64,000 nt of DNA from Rhodopirellula sp. P2 (GCF_028768465.1 NZ_CP118225.1:6801001-6865000), one strand, 5' to 3'. Shown: positions 51,050 through 59,697, numbered from the stretch's first letter. Program-made: numbers and translations. The notes: generated from the sequence alone by a model not told the origin.

Positions 51050-52339
51050 TTACGAGAAGGTCCCGGTGCTGGTGCCGAACGAATCCGTTTGGACCCCCAT
51101 CTTCTGCGCAATGTCGACATACAGATTGCACAGAGGGACTTTATTCCGGTTGCCCGATCCGACTTTCTTGAACTCACCGCGACCGTAACCGCCACCGGCC
51201 AAGACGATCGGCAAATCCGAGTTTGTGTGAGAACTGCCGTTGCCCATGCCACTTCCGAAGAGCACCGCGGTTGAGTCGAGCAACGTCTGCTCGCCGTCCT
51301 GAATCCCCGCCAGACGCGTCAGAAACTTTCCAAACTGTTCCAGTTGGTAAGTTTCCAGCGTGAGCAGATGTGCAACCGTTTCCTCGTCGTTGCCGTGATG
51401 CGAAAGGCTGTGATAGGACTTGTCAATTCCCAGATTTTGCGGCAAGAAACTCCCACCGATTTCCAGGGTCGCGATCCGTGTCGAGTCTGTTTGCAACGCG
51501 AGCGAGATCAGCTCATACAACATCGGGAGATCGTCCACCGTGTTGGTGTCCGCTGGCTTCTCAAACGGAGCTTCCGGTTTCGGCTGATCCGCCCAACGTC
51601 GGCGGACTTCCAGTTGTTTTTCGACTTCGCGAATCGAGCTGAAGTACTCGTCGAGCTTCGAGCGGTCCTCTTGATTGACACGCTTCGAAAGCGCCCCTGC
51701 TTCTTCGGTGATGGAGTCCAAAATCGACGCTTGCAAAGCGTTCTCATTGACCATCTGAGATCGCCGTTGCTTCGACTCCGTCATGAACAGACGGTCAAAC
51801 AACTCCGCGGGTCCAGTGATCGGTGGCACGCGGACGCCAGATTTGGTCCACGACATTTGACAACCGCCATGAATGCCGCCTTCTGATCCCACTGTCAACG
51901 ACGCAAACCGAGTTTGCTTGCCAATTTCATCCGCGAGAAATTGATCAATGGTCACATTGCCGTCGCGACGATGCTTGGATTCGTGGTGGAGCACCCCCGA
52001 TAAAAACGTGTGCACAGCGAAGTGCCCGCCGCGAATCCCGTGATCCAGACCACGGTAAACATTGATGTGATCGCGATTTCCTGCCAACGGCTTCAAGAGC
52101 CTTGTCTCTTCAAAATCACGTCCAGGCGTTTCCGGGAAAAAGTGTTTTTGCTGGAAGCCAAGCAAGTTCCCAACCGCAACGAACCGACGAGTCCCGGTGC
52201 CCGTGCCACGAGTCGCCTGAACCGGTGAGTTGCGATCAACGGTACCGGCCATCAACGACGGCAGTCCTGGCAGCGCGAGCGACCCAGCAAGGGAACGAAT
52301 GACAAAACGACGCCGGCCGAGATTCTTTGGTTGTGTCAT
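51050..52339 (-). CDS. DUF1552 domain-containing exported protein
   Basis: The 429-residue product begins with a Tat signal (LGRRRFVIRSLAGSLALPGLPSLMAG). The DUF1552 body includes FVAVGNLLGFQQKHFFPETPG, HAVHTFLSG-like and FDRLFMTESKQRRSQMVNENALQASILDSI segments, a coiled stretch LDEYFSSIREVEKQLEVRRRW, then LISLALQTDSTRIATLEIGGSF, YHSLSHHGNDEETVAHLLTLETYQLEQFG and LFGSGMGNGSSHTNSDLPIVLAGGG. Members are sulfatase/alkaline-phosphatase-like in fold and are found with DUF1592 proteins, as here; function is unproven. Both genes run on the minus strand and are probably one operon. Confidence 0.93.
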   Translation of the reverse strand: MTQPKNLGRRRFVIRSLAGSLALPGLPSLMAGTVDRNSPVQATRGTGTGTRRFVAVGNLLGFQQKHFFPETPGRDFEETRLLKPLAGNRDHINVYRGLDHGIRGGHFAVHTFLSGVLHHESKHRRDGNVTIDQFLADEIGKQTRFASLTVGSEGGIHGGCQMSWTKSGVRVPPITGPAELFDRLFMTESKQRRSQMVNENALQASILDSITEEAGALSKRVNQEDRSKLDEYFSSIREVEKQLEVRRRWADQPKPEAPFEKPADTNTVDDLPMLYELISLALQTDSTRIATLEIGGSFLPQNLGIDKSYHSLSHHGNDEETVAHLLTLETYQLEQFGKFLTRLAGIQDGEQTLLDSTAVLFGSGMGNGSSHTNSDLPIVLAGGGYGRGEFKKVGSGNRNKVPLCNLYVDIAQKMGVQTDSFGTSTGTFS

Positions 52340-52452
52340 GTTCGCATTCTACTCGAGTTGAAAAGCGGATCCTCATTTGCCAGTCCTCATCCGCAGGTGA
52401 GACCTGGCTTCCTGAACTCAATCAAGGAGTCGTTTTTTAAAGAACAAATCGC

Positions 52453-53670
52453 CTACTGGCGGACCGAGAGAGTGAACTGGTCCCGGACCGTGCCGCCCTC
52501 TAGCAAGCAGGTGCCTTGCAATGCGTCCTTCGTGAATTTCAAGACAAACACATGGTTGCCTTGATCAGCCATCCCCGGCGACTCCAGAAACCATCGGTCC
52601 GGCTTGGGAGTTCGCTGCGGCACGCCCAAGCCACCTTCGCCGATGTAAACCACGCCGGTTTCATCTGGTTTTCCATCACGGATTGGGACGGTGCGTTTGA
52701 TGTTGTGCCCGTCCGCTTCGCAGACCAAATCCACGTTGTACTTCTCAAACAACGGCACCCAACTTTTCAAACCGGAACCAGGTGTTTTGACCGCGGGAAA
52801 AACCGGGCGGTGGTACTGAGCGACCAACCAGCGATGAGTGGGACGCGATTCCTTCAGTTCCGTCTTCAGCCACTGTGCCTGATCTCCCGCCGTGCTGGTT
52901 TCGGAATTCAACGTCGTGAAGCGAACCTGGGGCCCGATGTCAAACCCGTAGTAATTCAAATCACCCTCGGGGAAACCGAACACTTCATTGAACGGTTTTC
53001 CTTTGTCGTGGTTCCCTCGGGCAGGGATGATCGGCAGCAACCGACCATCCGCCGCGGTCGTCAATTCATGATCGGACAACCACATCGACCAAAGTTTCAT
53101 CTTGGTTCCCGTGACGATGTAATCTCCTCCGTGAGCGAGAGCCAAAATATCATCGGCCAAGTCCTCGTTCGCATAGGAATCGACGACCAACCCGGCGATC
53201 ATCTTGTTCATCCGCCGGCGGGCGTCTTGATCGGACCGGGAGTCTCCCCCATGCAAGATGCTGAATTCGCGGTCCGTCGCCGGAGCCGTCACAAAGTAGA
53301 ACACAGGCGACTCATTCCCGTCGCTGACCATCTGCACTTCATACGCCGTCGCGGGCTGCAGGTCCGTCAAGTGAACGTGGTGGTAATACGACTCAAATTC
53401 GCCGCCGGTGTAGCGTCCGGATTCAGCCAATTGCTCCGCGGGGCTCCCATCACTGCCTCGGACGCGGAACCGAACGGAGTGCGAACTCCCCGCTTCCTTG
53501 GTGCTCCAGGAGACCGTGGCCTTGGTCGCCGGGTCAGCGGTCCAAATCACTCGCCACTGGGCTGGCTGGGTTCCCGTCAGAGGAGCGTCCGCGTGAACTG
53601 CCCCCCCTCCCAACATCAGACTGCAAAAAAGGCCAAGAACCAGCGTGCGCGTACATTTCCTAGATTTCAT
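52453..53670 (-). CDS. Secreted purple acid phosphatase-like metallophosphoesterase
   Basis: The 405-residue product has a signal (LVLGLFCSLMLGGGAVHA), an N-terminal fibronectin-like domain (about 35-130: QWRVIWTADPATKATVSWSTK ... LTDLQPATAYEVQM) and a metallophosphoesterase domain: LHGGDSRSDQDAR, ALAHGGDYIV, PARGNHDKG, LVAQYHRPVFP and CEADGHNIKRT. In active purple acid phosphatases the last motif is GHxH; here the second His is Ile, so one metal site may be altered. It is expected to release phosphate from organic esters outside the cell. The ATG at 53670 begins the signal; an upstream in-frame region is not signal-like. Confidence 0.88.
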   Translation of the reverse strand: MKSRKCTRTLVLGLFCSLMLGGGAVHADAPLTGTQPAQWRVIWTADPATKATVSWSTKEAGSSHSVRFRVRGSDGSPAEQLAESGRYTGGEFESYYHHVHLTDLQPATAYEVQMVSDGNESPVFYFVTAPATDREFSILHGGDSRSDQDARRRMNKMIAGLVVDSYANEDLADDILALAHGGDYIVTGTKMKLWSMWLSDHELTTAADGRLLPIIPARGNHDKGKPFNEVFGFPEGDLNYYGFDIGPQVRFTTLNSETSTAGDQAQWLKTELKESRPTHRWLVAQYHRPVFPAVKTPGSGLKSWVPLFEKYNVDLVCEADGHNIKRTVPIRDGKPDETGVVYIGEGGLGVPQRTPKPDRWFLESPGMADQGNHVFVLKFTKDALQGTCLLEGGTVRDQFTLSVRQ

Positions 53671-53755
53671 CTGCGGATCAGGCCAATCGGTGGGTGGGGG
53701 TGCATGGGCTGCCGAATGCAGCAGCAAACGCGGTAGGAGCTGAGGAGTCTACATT
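53671..53755. other. Short untranslated stretch upstream of the phosphatase gene
   Basis: It lies between the phosphatase start and a weak hypothetical frame on the same strand; no promoter boxes were recognised. Confidence 0.3.
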
Positions 53756-54061
53756 CTAGTCGCTGGAGCCACCAACCTCCAAATGACCTGGCAACGGAAA
53801 CGTTCGGGAACATTTCCGGGACTTCAAATGAGAGCGCAAGGGCGTGAGCCTTCCGATGACGCAACCGGCGACTCTCGCCATTCCGCTACCACGAACTTGT
53901 TTTCGGACGATTCCCTCGCACGTGTGCGGCAGCGGTTCGGCACAACCTGGATGGTCGGACCGTGTCCGCGTCCGGTTTCCGAAATCCGTGAGCGAAGGCT
54001 CGATGGCTGACTCACCTGCTGAGGCTGAACAAGTTCCGGTCGCCACTTCATCGAAGCGCAT
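53756..54061 (-). CDS. Hypothetical short protein, possibly a repeat-derived frame
   Basis: From an ATG preceded by GGGAGGAC, a frame runs 101 codons starting MRFDEVATGTCSASAGESAIEP. It is rich in Arg, Gly, Ser and His, with no domain. Its end overlaps a near-perfect hairpin (53795-53818: CGGAAACGTTC / GAACATTTCCG). The good ribosome site favours a gene; the odd composition and the hairpin favour a dispersed repeat that happens to be open. It is convergent with nothing and lies downstream of the membrane-protein gene. Confidence 0.32.
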   Translation of the reverse strand: MRFDEVATGTCSASAGESAIEPSLTDFGNRTRTRSDHPGCAEPLPHTCEGIVRKQVRGSGMARVAGCVIGRLTPLRSHLKSRKCSRTFPLPGHLEVGGSSD

Positions 54062-54135
54062 GTCCTCCCCATTCCGTCGGTCAGTTTGCAGCAGCCACGC
54101 GTGATGAAGGACATCTCGGGAACGGGGAGCAAACG

Positions 54136-55047
54136 CTACTTCCGGTTCAACGTCCAATGAATCAAGATCGCGAGTGGCACGCCGCCGTTGGCGATTCGAA
54201 TCAATGTCTCCGGCCAAGCTTCGATGCCCAGAGCGGTCATGCGACTCGCCGCGGTCACCAAGCCCCAAACGACCATGTAAAACGCCGCGACACGCGAACG
54301 CATGATCAGCAACACTGCGGCAACAAGGATGTCCACGACGCCGATCAAGACCAACATTTTCTCGACCGTCGACTGAGTGAAACCGATGTCTGTCCACTGC
54401 ATCTCTGACAGCAGAATCAGATCGATGAACGGGGCGTAACACGCGTAAGCTTTGTACCCATGCGCCGCGAAAGTGAACGAGGCCGCGACGGTCAACATCA
54501 TCACCGCCAATCGAATCCGTGCCGGTGAAACGCAAGACGCGACACTGACTCCCCCACCAACGGCCAGTGCCAGGGGCGCGACGTAGCGGACGGCATGTTC
54601 TGGAAGCGACAATTCCGCGAACACCGCCGCTCGCATCATGTGCGCCGCGGCGATCAACAGCATCCAAACGGCAACCCATCCCGCGGCCGCCTGATCGAGC
54701 TTGCGAACAACGTTGAACCATCGCGATTCACTCGGCATTTTCCACATCAGCCAGCCGGCCAAGCAAAAGATGCCACCGGCGACCAAAGTCATCAGAGCCC
54801 CTGCGTTGTCGATCGACTGAGCGAGCGATTCCGACCAGTGACAATCGAAATACAACCAGCCATAGACATCGCTTTCCGTTTCCAGCGATGAAAACAGATA
54901 GCGTCCACCCAACCCAACGCACTGGACCACGACCACCAGTCGCAAACACACCAGCATTGGCACAGAACCAAGCATCCTCTGCCCCCCTTTGCCAGGGGAC
55001 ACGGAATTGTCGGTTGATACGGGTGGGGGCGAGAGCGGTGTATTCAT
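54136..55047 (-). CDS. Membrane protein of unknown function
   Basis: The 303-residue product has about seven hydrophobic helices: MLVCLRLVVVVQCVGLGGRY, GALMTLVAGGIFCLAGWLMW, AAGWVAVWMLLIAAAHMMRAAVF, YVAPLALAVGGGVSVASC, LAVMMLTVAASFTFAAHGY, MLVLIGVVDILVAAVLLIM and FYMVVWGLVTAASRMTALG. The GYKAYACYAPFIDLI loop is notable. The topology suggests an inner-membrane protein, perhaps DoxX/MauE-like, but no diagnostic motif confirms this. The 25-residue N-terminus is polar. It is divergent from the DJ-1/PfpI gene. Confidence 0.75.
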   Translation of the reverse strand: MNTPLSPPPVSTDNSVSPGKGGQRMLGSVPMLVCLRLVVVVQCVGLGGRYLFSSLETESDVYGWLYFDCHWSESLAQSIDNAGALMTLVAGGIFCLAGWLMWKMPSESRWFNVVRKLDQAAAGWVAVWMLLIAAAHMMRAAVFAELSLPEHAVRYVAPLALAVGGGVSVASCVSPARIRLAVMMLTVAASFTFAAHGYKAYACYAPFIDLILLSEMQWTDIGFTQSTVEKMLVLIGVVDILVAAVLLIMRSRVAAFYMVVWGLVTAASRMTALGIEAWPETLIRIANGGVPLAILIHWTLNRK

Positions 55048-55435
55048 GGGCGACGCATGATACTCAATGCAGTGCGATCCGTTTGCCCCCGCACCCCGTT
55101 CCTGCTCTCACTCAGAGCGGAGTTCAATCGAGTGGAGGATCCAAGAAACGATCGGACGGTCGCTTGTTGGTTGAGTGCTCCCGTTATCGGCGATCACTCC
55201 GACGGCATGAAAATGCCTACCGAATCGAACCAAGAATTGCAAATTTTGGCGGGTGGATCCACGCCGACGGCATTGAACAAACGCGGTGCCGCGTCGACTC
55301 GGTCCGGTGATGTCACTGGGCCAACGTCTGCATTGGCACTTCCGCACCGGCGAACGCTTGATCGTTCGCTAATTCGCCTCTGTGATGGAAGGCATCTTCG
55401 ACTGAAATCCACATTGCCCCTCCAAAGGAAACAAG
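55048..55435. other. Divergent region between membrane protein and DJ-1/PfpI genes
   Basis: This 388-base gap holds the ribosome site (AAAGGA) of the downstream gene. A frame is open through most of it, but it has no family features and runs into the DJ-1/PfpI gene in another frame. No clear promoter was found. Confidence 0.4.
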
Positions 55436-56230
55436 ATGAAACGCCTCCTTTTGATTGCACTTTCCACAGCAACGATCTTTTCATCGTTTCAATTGACGGC
55501 TTCGTCTCAAACGGAGTCCTCGATTACGAAACCTGATGCTTCCCGCGTCGATGTTCAGCCTGTCCTGTTTGTGTTGACGAGTCATTCCAAGATGGGCGAT
55601 TTGGATCGCAAAACCGGCTATTACGTTCCCGAGGCTGCTCATCCTTGGAAAGTGTTGACCGATGCGGGCATCGCCGTCGAATTCGCCAGCGTGAAGGGCG
55701 GCGAACCTCCAGCCGATGCGTTGAAGCTGGAGGATCCAGTGGTCAACCAGTTCTGGACGAACCCGCAAGTTCGCAAGCAACTCGCATCGACGAGGCCGAT
55801 TGCTCAAGTGAATCCATCTGACTACTCGGCGATCTTGGTCGTCGGCGGCCACGGTGCGATGTGGGACTTACCTGACAACGAAACGCTGCAACGGATCCTC
55901 GCGAAGCAATATGATTCCGGTGGTGTGGTTGCAGCCGTGTGTCACGGTCCCGCTGCGCTCGTGAATGTCAAGCTTCGCAACGGCCGGTTTCTGGTCGATG
56001 GCAAAACGGTGGCAGCGTTCACGGACGATGAAGAGCGCGCGGTGGGGCTTGCCGACACGGTTCCATTCCTGCTCTCCAGCTCGCTCAGTCAACGTGGCGC
56101 GACAATGCAAAAAGCAGCCAATTTTCAATCGAGCGTGGTAGCGGATGGCCGACTAATCACGGGTCAAAACCCGGCTTCGGCAGAGGGAGTTGGGAAACGA
56201 ATCCTCGAAGCCGTCTTGAAAGGACGCTGA
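55436..56230 (+). CDS. Secreted DJ-1/PfpI family (type 1 glutamine amidotransferase-like) protein
   Basis: The 264-residue product has a Sec signal (MKRLLLIALSTATIFSSFQLTASSQ) and a DJ-1/PfpI fold: VLFVLTSHSKMGDLDRKTGYYVPEAAHPWKVLTDAGIAVEFAS, VVGGHGAMWDLPDNETLQRI and the nucleophile elbow VAAVCHGPAALVNV with the conserved Cys, then FTDDEERAVGLADTVPFLL and ITGQNPASAEGVGKRIL. This layout is that of the Hsp31/YhbO-like branch with the E/D-C-H triad. Relatives act as glyoxalase-type or chaperone-like enzymes. The exported location is unusual but common in this phylum. AAAGGA lies eight bases before the ATG. Confidence 0.9.
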   Translation: MKRLLLIALSTATIFSSFQLTASSQTESSITKPDASRVDVQPVLFVLTSHSKMGDLDRKTGYYVPEAAHPWKVLTDAGIAVEFASVKGGEPPADALKLEDPVVNQFWTNPQVRKQLASTRPIAQVNPSDYSAILVVGGHGAMWDLPDNETLQRILAKQYDSGGVVAAVCHGPAALVNVKLRNGRFLVDGKTVAAFTDDEERAVGLADTVPFLLSSSLSQRGATMQKAANFQSSVVADGRLITGQNPASAEGVGKRILEAVLKGR

Positions 56231-56255
56231 TCTAACGCCGGCTACCTTCTCTCAC

Positions 56256-56310
56256 ATGGTGCCAGCCACCTTGTAGACTTCACCTTTTCATAAGGTGCCA
56301 GCCACCTTGT
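56256..56310 (+). repeat. Two REP-like palindromes left of the RAYT gene
   Basis: GGTGCCAGCCACCTTGT occurs at 56258 and again at 56294, 36 bases apart in the same orientation. Each is an imperfect palindrome (AAGGTG-ccagc-CACCTT). The same 13-base core occurs inverted on the other side of the transposase gene. Confidence 0.75.
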
Positions 56311-56443
56311 GGATTTGGACGATGCGAGACTTTGGGCTTGTTCTTTGGCGGATTGAAGCCGACTTCGCTGTCTTGATGGCATTTTGCCAACTTGATCGAC
56401 TGCTCGGAGACGCCGGCCTCGTGAGTGCGATCGATTGAGCGCA

Positions 56444-56479
56444 GCAGAGTAGAACAGTTGTCCCCAACTGTTCCGTCGG
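56444..56479 (+). repeat. Dispersed hairpin repeat, copy 3
   Basis: GCAGAGTAG, then a perfect 8-bp hairpin AACAGTTG-TCCC-CAACTGTT, then CCGTCGG. It shares leader, loop and tail with copies near 37.3-37.4 kb; the stem differs from copy 1 by a paired change (G-C for T-A). Confidence 0.75.
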
Positions 56480-56524
56480 CCCATGCACCACTGCGAAGGA
56501 TGGCGACTGTTTCGGGCTTGCTGC

Positions 56525-57685
56525 TCAGGCGAAGCAGGCTGCGGCTTGGACCTGGCCGCGGTGGTGATGGCGGCCGGTTCGTTCTGCGTCCGCTTTCAGC
56601 GATTCAGGGCGACCGATGCAGCTGGTTCTGCCAAAGTATTTCTGCCAATCCCACACCAAGTCTCGCCACATCGATGCCTCGATTCCGATTTCGGAAAGCG
56701 TTTGGGCGAGACGCTTGGGCAGTTCAGTCGCTTGGCAGGCAATCGGTTGCGCCGCGGTCCAGTCCAGCAAGCGTTTGTAATCGCTCCAGCGGATGTTCAA
56801 GAATCCGCGATCGCTGCTGCGGAGGCCTTTCGTGTGGACTTGCGGTTCGGTGGACAGTTTGGTCTCGCTCAACGTCAGAGGGCTCAACCATTCGTCTCGC
56901 CGGATCCGTTTTCCGGTTGGATTGCGTCGCTTCGCCCTGCGTTTTTCCTGAAGAACTTCGACCGGCGTTTCTCGAATTTCTCGTCCGGCTTCTTCCGTCG
57001 GAATTGGTTTCAGATCAAAGGCGGCCGAAGGGATTCGTTCGCCCTTGCGAGCTTCGATCCGGTCGTAGGCACTGGTGTGCGGGCTGGTCTCGGGAGTCGC
57101 CGTCAGCGCTGCGCGGACCGGGTTCAGATCGACGTACATGCTGCAGGCGAGCAAGCCTGCCTCGTCGACGATTTTCTGTGCTTTGAAGCGACCTTCCCAA
57201 AATCGGCCGGTGCACTCGTCCTGTTTGTTCGCCAGTCGGGCAATGGGTTCGGCCAAGGCTCTCATGTACCAAGAGATGTCTGACAAGCGGCGACGGATTT
57301 CAGTCAGCCGCTCTTTGTTGCGAACCAGCATTTGCACATCGTTTTCAGTCGGCTCGGCCAAGTGTTCTTCGAGGCGTCGACCGGGGAACACACGCAGCCA
57401 GCGAATCGCAACTTCCTCGTCGCTCCATTGAGCACAGACATCCGGCCGGTTGCGGAGAATCTGATGCATGTGATTGCTCAACACCGCGTACGAAAGCACA
57501 TCGACCGCGAACACCGAAGCCAGAGCTTCCATCCGCCGGCGAATCCATTCCCTGCGGAACGAGAAATCCTTGCCGGTCGCCTGGTCGACACCTGCAAGAA
57601 AGGCGCGTCGCACACATCGCTGGACCACGTGCACGATCCCCACTTCGCTGGGATCAAACTGTTCGCTTCGCTGAGGCCGCGGCAT
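56525..57685 (-). CDS. REP-associated tyrosine transposase-like protein (Y1/HUH family)
   Basis: The 386-residue product carries the HUH motif in VLSYAVLSNHMHQILRNRP (His72 and His74, with Met between), the metal site of Y1 transposases. A probable catalytic Tyr is Tyr140 in SDISWYMRALAEPIARLANKQ, followed by ECTGRFWEGRFKAQKIVDEAGLLACSMYVDLNPVRA, the family's most conserved region. It is longer than IS200/IS605 TnpA (about 150 residues), with a basic C-terminal extension of 170 residues. Such single-copy RAYT enzymes bind or move REP palindromes; REP-like repeats indeed stand on both sides here. The ATG at 57685 is preferred over a TTG at 57712. Confidence 0.88.
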   Translation of the reverse strand: MPRPQRSEQFDPSEVGIVHVVQRCVRRAFLAGVDQATGKDFSFRREWIRRRMEALASVFAVDVLSYAVLSNHMHQILRNRPDVCAQWSDEEVAIRWLRVFPGRRLEEHLAEPTENDVQMLVRNKERLTEIRRRLSDISWYMRALAEPIARLANKQDECTGRFWEGRFKAQKIVDEAGLLACSMYVDLNPVRAALTATPETSPHTSAYDRIEARKGERIPSAAFDLKPIPTEEAGREIRETPVEVLQEKRRAKRRNPTGKRIRRDEWLSPLTLSETKLSTEPQVHTKGLRSSDRGFLNIRWSDYKRLLDWTAAQPIACQATELPKRLAQTLSEIGIEASMWRDLVWDWQKYFGRTSCIGRPESLKADAERTGRHHHRGQVQAAACFA

Positions 57686-57750
57686 CGCTCTGCTCTCCAG
57701 TGGAATTGGCAAGACAAAGGCATCGTATGCATCGCATCAGCAAAGTCAAA

Positions 57751-57793
57751 TGAAGGTGGCTGGCACCTTAGTTTTTGGTGGGTGGCACCAAAC
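57751..57793 (-). repeat. REP-like palindromes right of the RAYT gene
   Basis: AAGGTGGCTGGCACCTTA (57753-57770) is the reverse complement of the 56.3 kb repeats. A degenerate neighbour TTGGTG-ggtgg-CACCAA lies at 57775-57791. They occupy the gap between the transposase gene and the rhomboid gene. Confidence 0.75.
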
Positions 57794-57823
57794 AGGGGAA
57801 GCGGGTTTGAATTTTGTTGACAA

Positions 57824-59176
57824 TCACGGAGGCGTTGCGGCCGCGCGGCACATGGTGAGGAGTTGGTCGCGGCGGGCGATGGACTTTTGTTGGGCTTCGG
57901 TGGGCTTCTTTTCGTCGACATGAATTTGGTTCAGGGATTCTGTTGCGAGGTCGGCTCGACGCATGACTTTCAGTTGGATTTGAGCCAATCGCAACCGCGC
58001 TTCGTTTGACATCAAACCGTCCCGGTCCGCGATGATTTGCAGTGGGCCCGTTGCCGGGACGAACTGCTTCCCCGCGGCGTAGAGTTTGGCCAAGTCAAAC
58101 AAGGTTTTGTCAGACAAACCCGTTGCGATCGCAAGTTGCTCCAGCTTCGCAAAGTGTGAGTTCGCCACACTCAAGGTGCCACTCGCGATGGCTTGCCGTA
58201 GCAACATTGATAAACGATTGAACTCGGGGTGTGACTGCGATGCGTTCATGGCCGCCTGAGCCGCCGCCAGAGCATTGGAACCTCGCTTTTTCCTGCCAAG
58301 GAACCCACGCTTGGTTTTCACTTGCGTGGCCGACGCCGATTGTCGCTGCGCGTAGGTGGAATTCGCATCGACTTGCGAATGCTTGCTCGCCAAGGCCGCC
58401 GCCACAGGATCGTAAGCAATGGCCGCTTCACGCTGAATGGCTTCGCGACGCGACGGTGGGCAGAGCCACTCGTATTCCTGGAGCCACTCGTTGCGAGAAA
58501 TCACGTCCCAGTTCTCGCAGTCGACACGACCCGTGTGCAGCATCCAAAGGCCGATGGGGGCGCCCACGAGTGCACCGAGCATGTGCAGCAATCCAGATGA
58601 GACAGAGAACCCCGCGACGAACATTTCAACGATTTGCAAGAACAGGAACAGCATCGCGAGCGTGACGACTTTGACTTCAAACGCGAGGGCTCGGATGAGC
58701 AAGAACAACCCAAAGATCAAAACGCATTCGACGTCATTTTCAGGTGCCCAGATCAAAGCGATCATCATCAATCCGAACACGGCGGACGAAGCACCCAACG
58801 AATAACCTTCGCCGACAAGCACCAACATCATCAGCTGTTCGACGATGCATTCGCCAACAGCAATGCCCAAATAGATGAGCAAGAACTTCCACGCACCGAC
58901 TTTGCCTTCCACGATCAGCCCGAACGCCCACAGGAAGAACATGTTTCCCATCAAGTGAAACGGACCGGCGTGCAGAAAAACGCTGGTCACCCACTGGAGC
59001 GGATGGATTGTTTCATAGGAAAGAGCGAAGCGTTCCAGCGTTTCGTAGTCAATGTTTCCGGTGACCAGCCCCCACACGCAAACACCGAAGACGAGCACAT
59101 TGGCGACGATCAAGCTGATCGTCGCAATCGGCCAGTGATAAATGGGCGCGTCGGTTGAGATGGGGACAAACAACAC
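57824..59176 (-). CDS. Rhomboid family intramembrane serine protease with cytosolic C-terminal region
   Basis: The N-terminal 210 residues are a six-helix rhomboid: HAGPFHLMGNMFFLWAFG is the L1-TM2 region, GYSLGASSAVFGLMMIALIWAP carries the catalytic Ser (GASS), and VSSGLLHMLGALVGAPIGLWML carries the catalytic His. The remaining 240 residues are soluble, with an Ala/Arg-rich linker (about 255-310) and a helical TPR-like part (about 320-440: FNRLSMLLRQAIASG ...). The protease cleaves membrane proteins within the bilayer. The start is a GTG at 59176, since AAGGAG stands seven bases before it and the product then begins LFVPISTDAPIYHWP, as in relatives. Confidence 0.9.
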   Translation of the reverse strand: MLFVPISTDAPIYHWPIATISLIVANVLVFGVCVWGLVTGNIDYETLERFALSYETIHPLQWVTSVFLHAGPFHLMGNMFFLWAFGLIVEGKVGAWKFLLIYLGIAVGECIVEQLMMLVLVGEGYSLGASSAVFGLMMIALIWAPENDVECVLIFGLFLLIRALAFEVKVVTLAMLFLFLQIVEMFVAGFSVSSGLLHMLGALVGAPIGLWMLHTGRVDCENWDVISRNEWLQEYEWLCPPSRREAIQREAAIAYDPVAAALASKHSQVDANSTYAQRQSASATQVKTKRGFLGRKKRGSNALAAAQAAMNASQSHPEFNRLSMLLRQAIASGTLSVANSHFAKLEQLAIATGLSDKTLFDLAKLYAAGKQFVPATGPLQIIADRDGLMSNEARLRLAQIQLKVMRRADLATESLNQIHVDEKKPTEAQQKSIARRDQLLTMCRAAATPP

Positions 59177-59697
59177 GACGCGTCTCCTTCGAGCAAGAGG
59201 AATGGCAATGGCAACCACCGCGATCGTAGTCTAACGCGACCGATGCCAGTGGTGGCAGGAAACCACCTGTGATGGGGCGCACCTCGTTGATGGACTGGAC
59301 TTGGAGCCCACCGTGCTTGACCGCCAAGGTGTTTGCGCATCGACGGCAAAGCCCCTTGGGTTTGGCCGGATCGCGGAGACCGATCGGTTCGACGACTCGC
59401 TGGCAAGGGTCCCAAACAATCCGCTCGCTCGCCTGGTGGGCTGCCCTGGATCCCCAGGGGAAGGCGAGGGTGAATCCACCAACAGTCTGCATCGGCGTTC
59501 TGTCTTCGCAACAGCCGGTTTGGCTTGGGAAGGCAATCAATAAACTGGGGCTGAGCCGAGACACGGCTCCTGCGAATTGTCTTAAGATGGGCCGATCCGC
59601 GGTCGCCATCTCGTGACTCCCCCACTTGCGAGGGTGCCGTCCGCAGACGGAAAGCTCACCTTGAAAGCTCCTGCCTCGTTTCCCAGTGCTGACTCAA
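59177..59697. other. Divergent region between rhomboid and MFS transporter genes
   Basis: This 521-base gap has no firm gene. A minus-strand frame (ATG 59609) that overlaps the rhomboid start contains DPCQRVVEPIGLRDPAKPKGLCRRCANTL-type sequence with Cys pairs and GC-rich third positions. It is noted but not called, because it overlaps 128 bases of the rhomboid gene in another frame. A small hairpin CCGTC-CGCA-GACGG stands at 59638-59651. Confidence 0.35.
59184..59189 (-). promoter_or_regulatory. Strong ribosome binding site for the rhomboid GTG start
   Basis: AAGGAG on the minus strand, seven bases before GTG at 59176-59174, decides this start over a GTG 42 bases further upstream. Confidence 0.7.

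Noticed and set aside
55057-55536. A 159-codon frame running into the DJ-1/PfpI gene.
   Set aside because: Its last third is an out-of-frame reading of the DJ-1/PfpI signal peptide, and the rest has no family features.
59049-59609. A minus-strand frame before the rhomboid gene with Cys pairs and GC-rich third positions.
   Set aside because: It overlaps the rhomboid start in another frame by 128 bases and its last third is a mirror of that gene; not enough to call a gene, although its first 120 codons deserve a homology search.
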